Positions 5,351 through 5,780 of a stretch of 5,780 bases of DNA are shown one piece after another. The DNA is taken from the NCBI GenBank assembly GCA_041477005.1, contig JBGOUJ010000506.1, positions 1-5,780 of the forward strand. Direction: 5' to 3'. Under the pieces are notes generated by a model. That model made no database searches, was not told where the DNA came from, and worked only from the letters and a program-made list of their open reading frames with translations. Source of the stretch: JBGOUJ01 sp041477005 (GTDB lineage Bacteria; Acidobacteriota; Terriglobia; Bryobacterales; JACQDG01). Each line of letters opens with the position of its first letter. The stretch's first letter is position 1. The translations under genes were made by a program, and so were the position numbers.

Positions 5351-5780
5351 CGCACGAGCAGGCGAGGCGAGGCGCAAGTCGCCGATGAAGGGCCGGTCGC
5401 TCTCTTGCGGCGGCGGACCCTTGCGGGGTCGTAAGATTAGCCCAGGCAGGACGATATCCCGCTTGTGACCGGCGATGAGAAACACCGAACCATCGGATGC
5501 CGGGCGGTTCTCCAACGCCGTACGATCGGCTATGAGCGCACCGGGCAGATAAGACGCGACTAGAGGCCATAAATTGCGCTGCACGATCTGCTCCGGGCGG
5601 TCCTTGAGATTGCGAGTCACTAGTGTCCGGTAAAGTACTTTGCGATGTCTGATAAGCTCTTGGGCTTCAGCAGCTTGCGGCGATTTTGGCCTTGCCGCGA
5701 TTTGAACGGCGACAGGCTCCCGAAGCGAGTTTGAGGGTAGCCCACAATGGTTCATGAACCAGGGCCGCACCGTGTTCTCG
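5351..5780 (-). pseudogene. Truncated Fic-family-like N-terminal (AbiEi-like) segment, also partial at the right edge
   Basis: From the right edge the frame is open; GTG 5770 or ATG 5755 could be the start, or it may lie outside. About 140 codons look like genuine protein: a helical region (AAEAQELIRHRKVLYRTLV), then NLKDRPEQIVQRNLWPL, PGALIADRTALENRPASDGSVFLI, RDIVLPGLILRPRKGP and DRPFIGDLRLASPARA. From memory, this order resembles the AbiEi-like N-terminal module found ahead of the Fic domain in some Fic-family proteins. After SPARA (5351) the open frame continues to TGA 4961-4963, but the sequence becomes Arg/Trp/Thr-rich and nonsensical. No Fic catalytic motif (HPFx[D/E]GNGR) appears anywhere downstream. 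The gene therefore appears cut off by deletion or rearrangement. Family assignment is moderate; loss of function is likely. Confidence 0.45.
5748..5761. repeat. 14-base perfect palindrome over a candidate start codon
   Basis: TGGTTCATGAACCA is its own reverse complement. On the minus strand its central ATG (5755) is a candidate start of the Fic-like frame, so it could be an operator or a structure around the start. Symmetry is exact; function is unproven. Confidence 0.35.

Noticed and set aside
4800..5468. Plus-strand open frames in the right block
   Set aside because: They are Arg/Ser/Pro-rich, lack ribosome-binding sites and lie opposite better minus-strand readings.
2711..5780. A second copy of the tRNA-Glu 3' end as a right attachment site
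   Set aside because: I looked for the T-arm and acceptor 3' sequence downstream and found no second copy in the window.
1..5780. CRISPR array, insertion sequence or transposase
   Set aside because: No regularly spaced repeats of 20-40 bases, no terminal inverted repeats with a transposase frame, and no DDE or serine recombinase motif were seen.

Overview
The window looks like chromosomal DNA from a GC-rich bacterium. A soil or environmental lineage such as an acidobacterium would fit the secreted hydrolase and the general style, but no marker here fixes the taxon. Composition is uneven: by hand count, positions 901-960 are about 72% G+C, 3601-3660 about 50%, 4441-4500 about 43% and 5341-5400 about 73%. 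A lower-GC segment therefore sits between two high-GC blocks, and the change on its left falls close to the 3' end of a tRNA gene.

Left block (1-2562): a secreted prolyl-oligopeptidase-type alpha/beta hydrolase is read on the minus strand and runs off the left edge; its catalytic triad is visible. It diverges from a 93-residue plus-strand gene across a roughly 106-base spacer holding a near-perfect hairpin and a 10-base direct repeat. The 93-residue gene has an extended -10 so close to its ATG that its mRNA may be leaderless. A second unrecognised plus-strand gene of about 173 residues follows.

Centre (2611-2976): a complete tRNA-Glu(CTC) gene with encoded CCA has its own extended -10 promoter. 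It is followed by about 265 bases without a convincing gene that carry two inverted repeats and a weak promoter candidate.

Cassette (2977-4764): two plus-strand genes 24 bases apart. The first encodes a small protein with four Cys-Pro dipeptides, possibly a metal or Fe-S binder. The second encodes a 421-residue protein whose N-terminal part resembles a PD-(D/E)XK nuclease core with Ser in place of the usual Glu/Gln. Its position beside a tRNA gene and its lower GC suggest an accessory, horizontally acquired unit, possibly for defence. That role is inference.

Right block (4775-5780): minus-strand, GC-rich and apparently decayed. A segment resembling the N-terminal DNA-binding/AbiEi-like region of some Fic-family proteins enters from the right edge and loses its protein-like character after about 140 codons. 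Downstream are short ORFs chained by ATGA and GTGA overlaps, ending in a 55-codon frame that converges on the nuclease-like gene. This block may be remnants of toxin-antitoxin-type genes, but its reading frames are uncertain.
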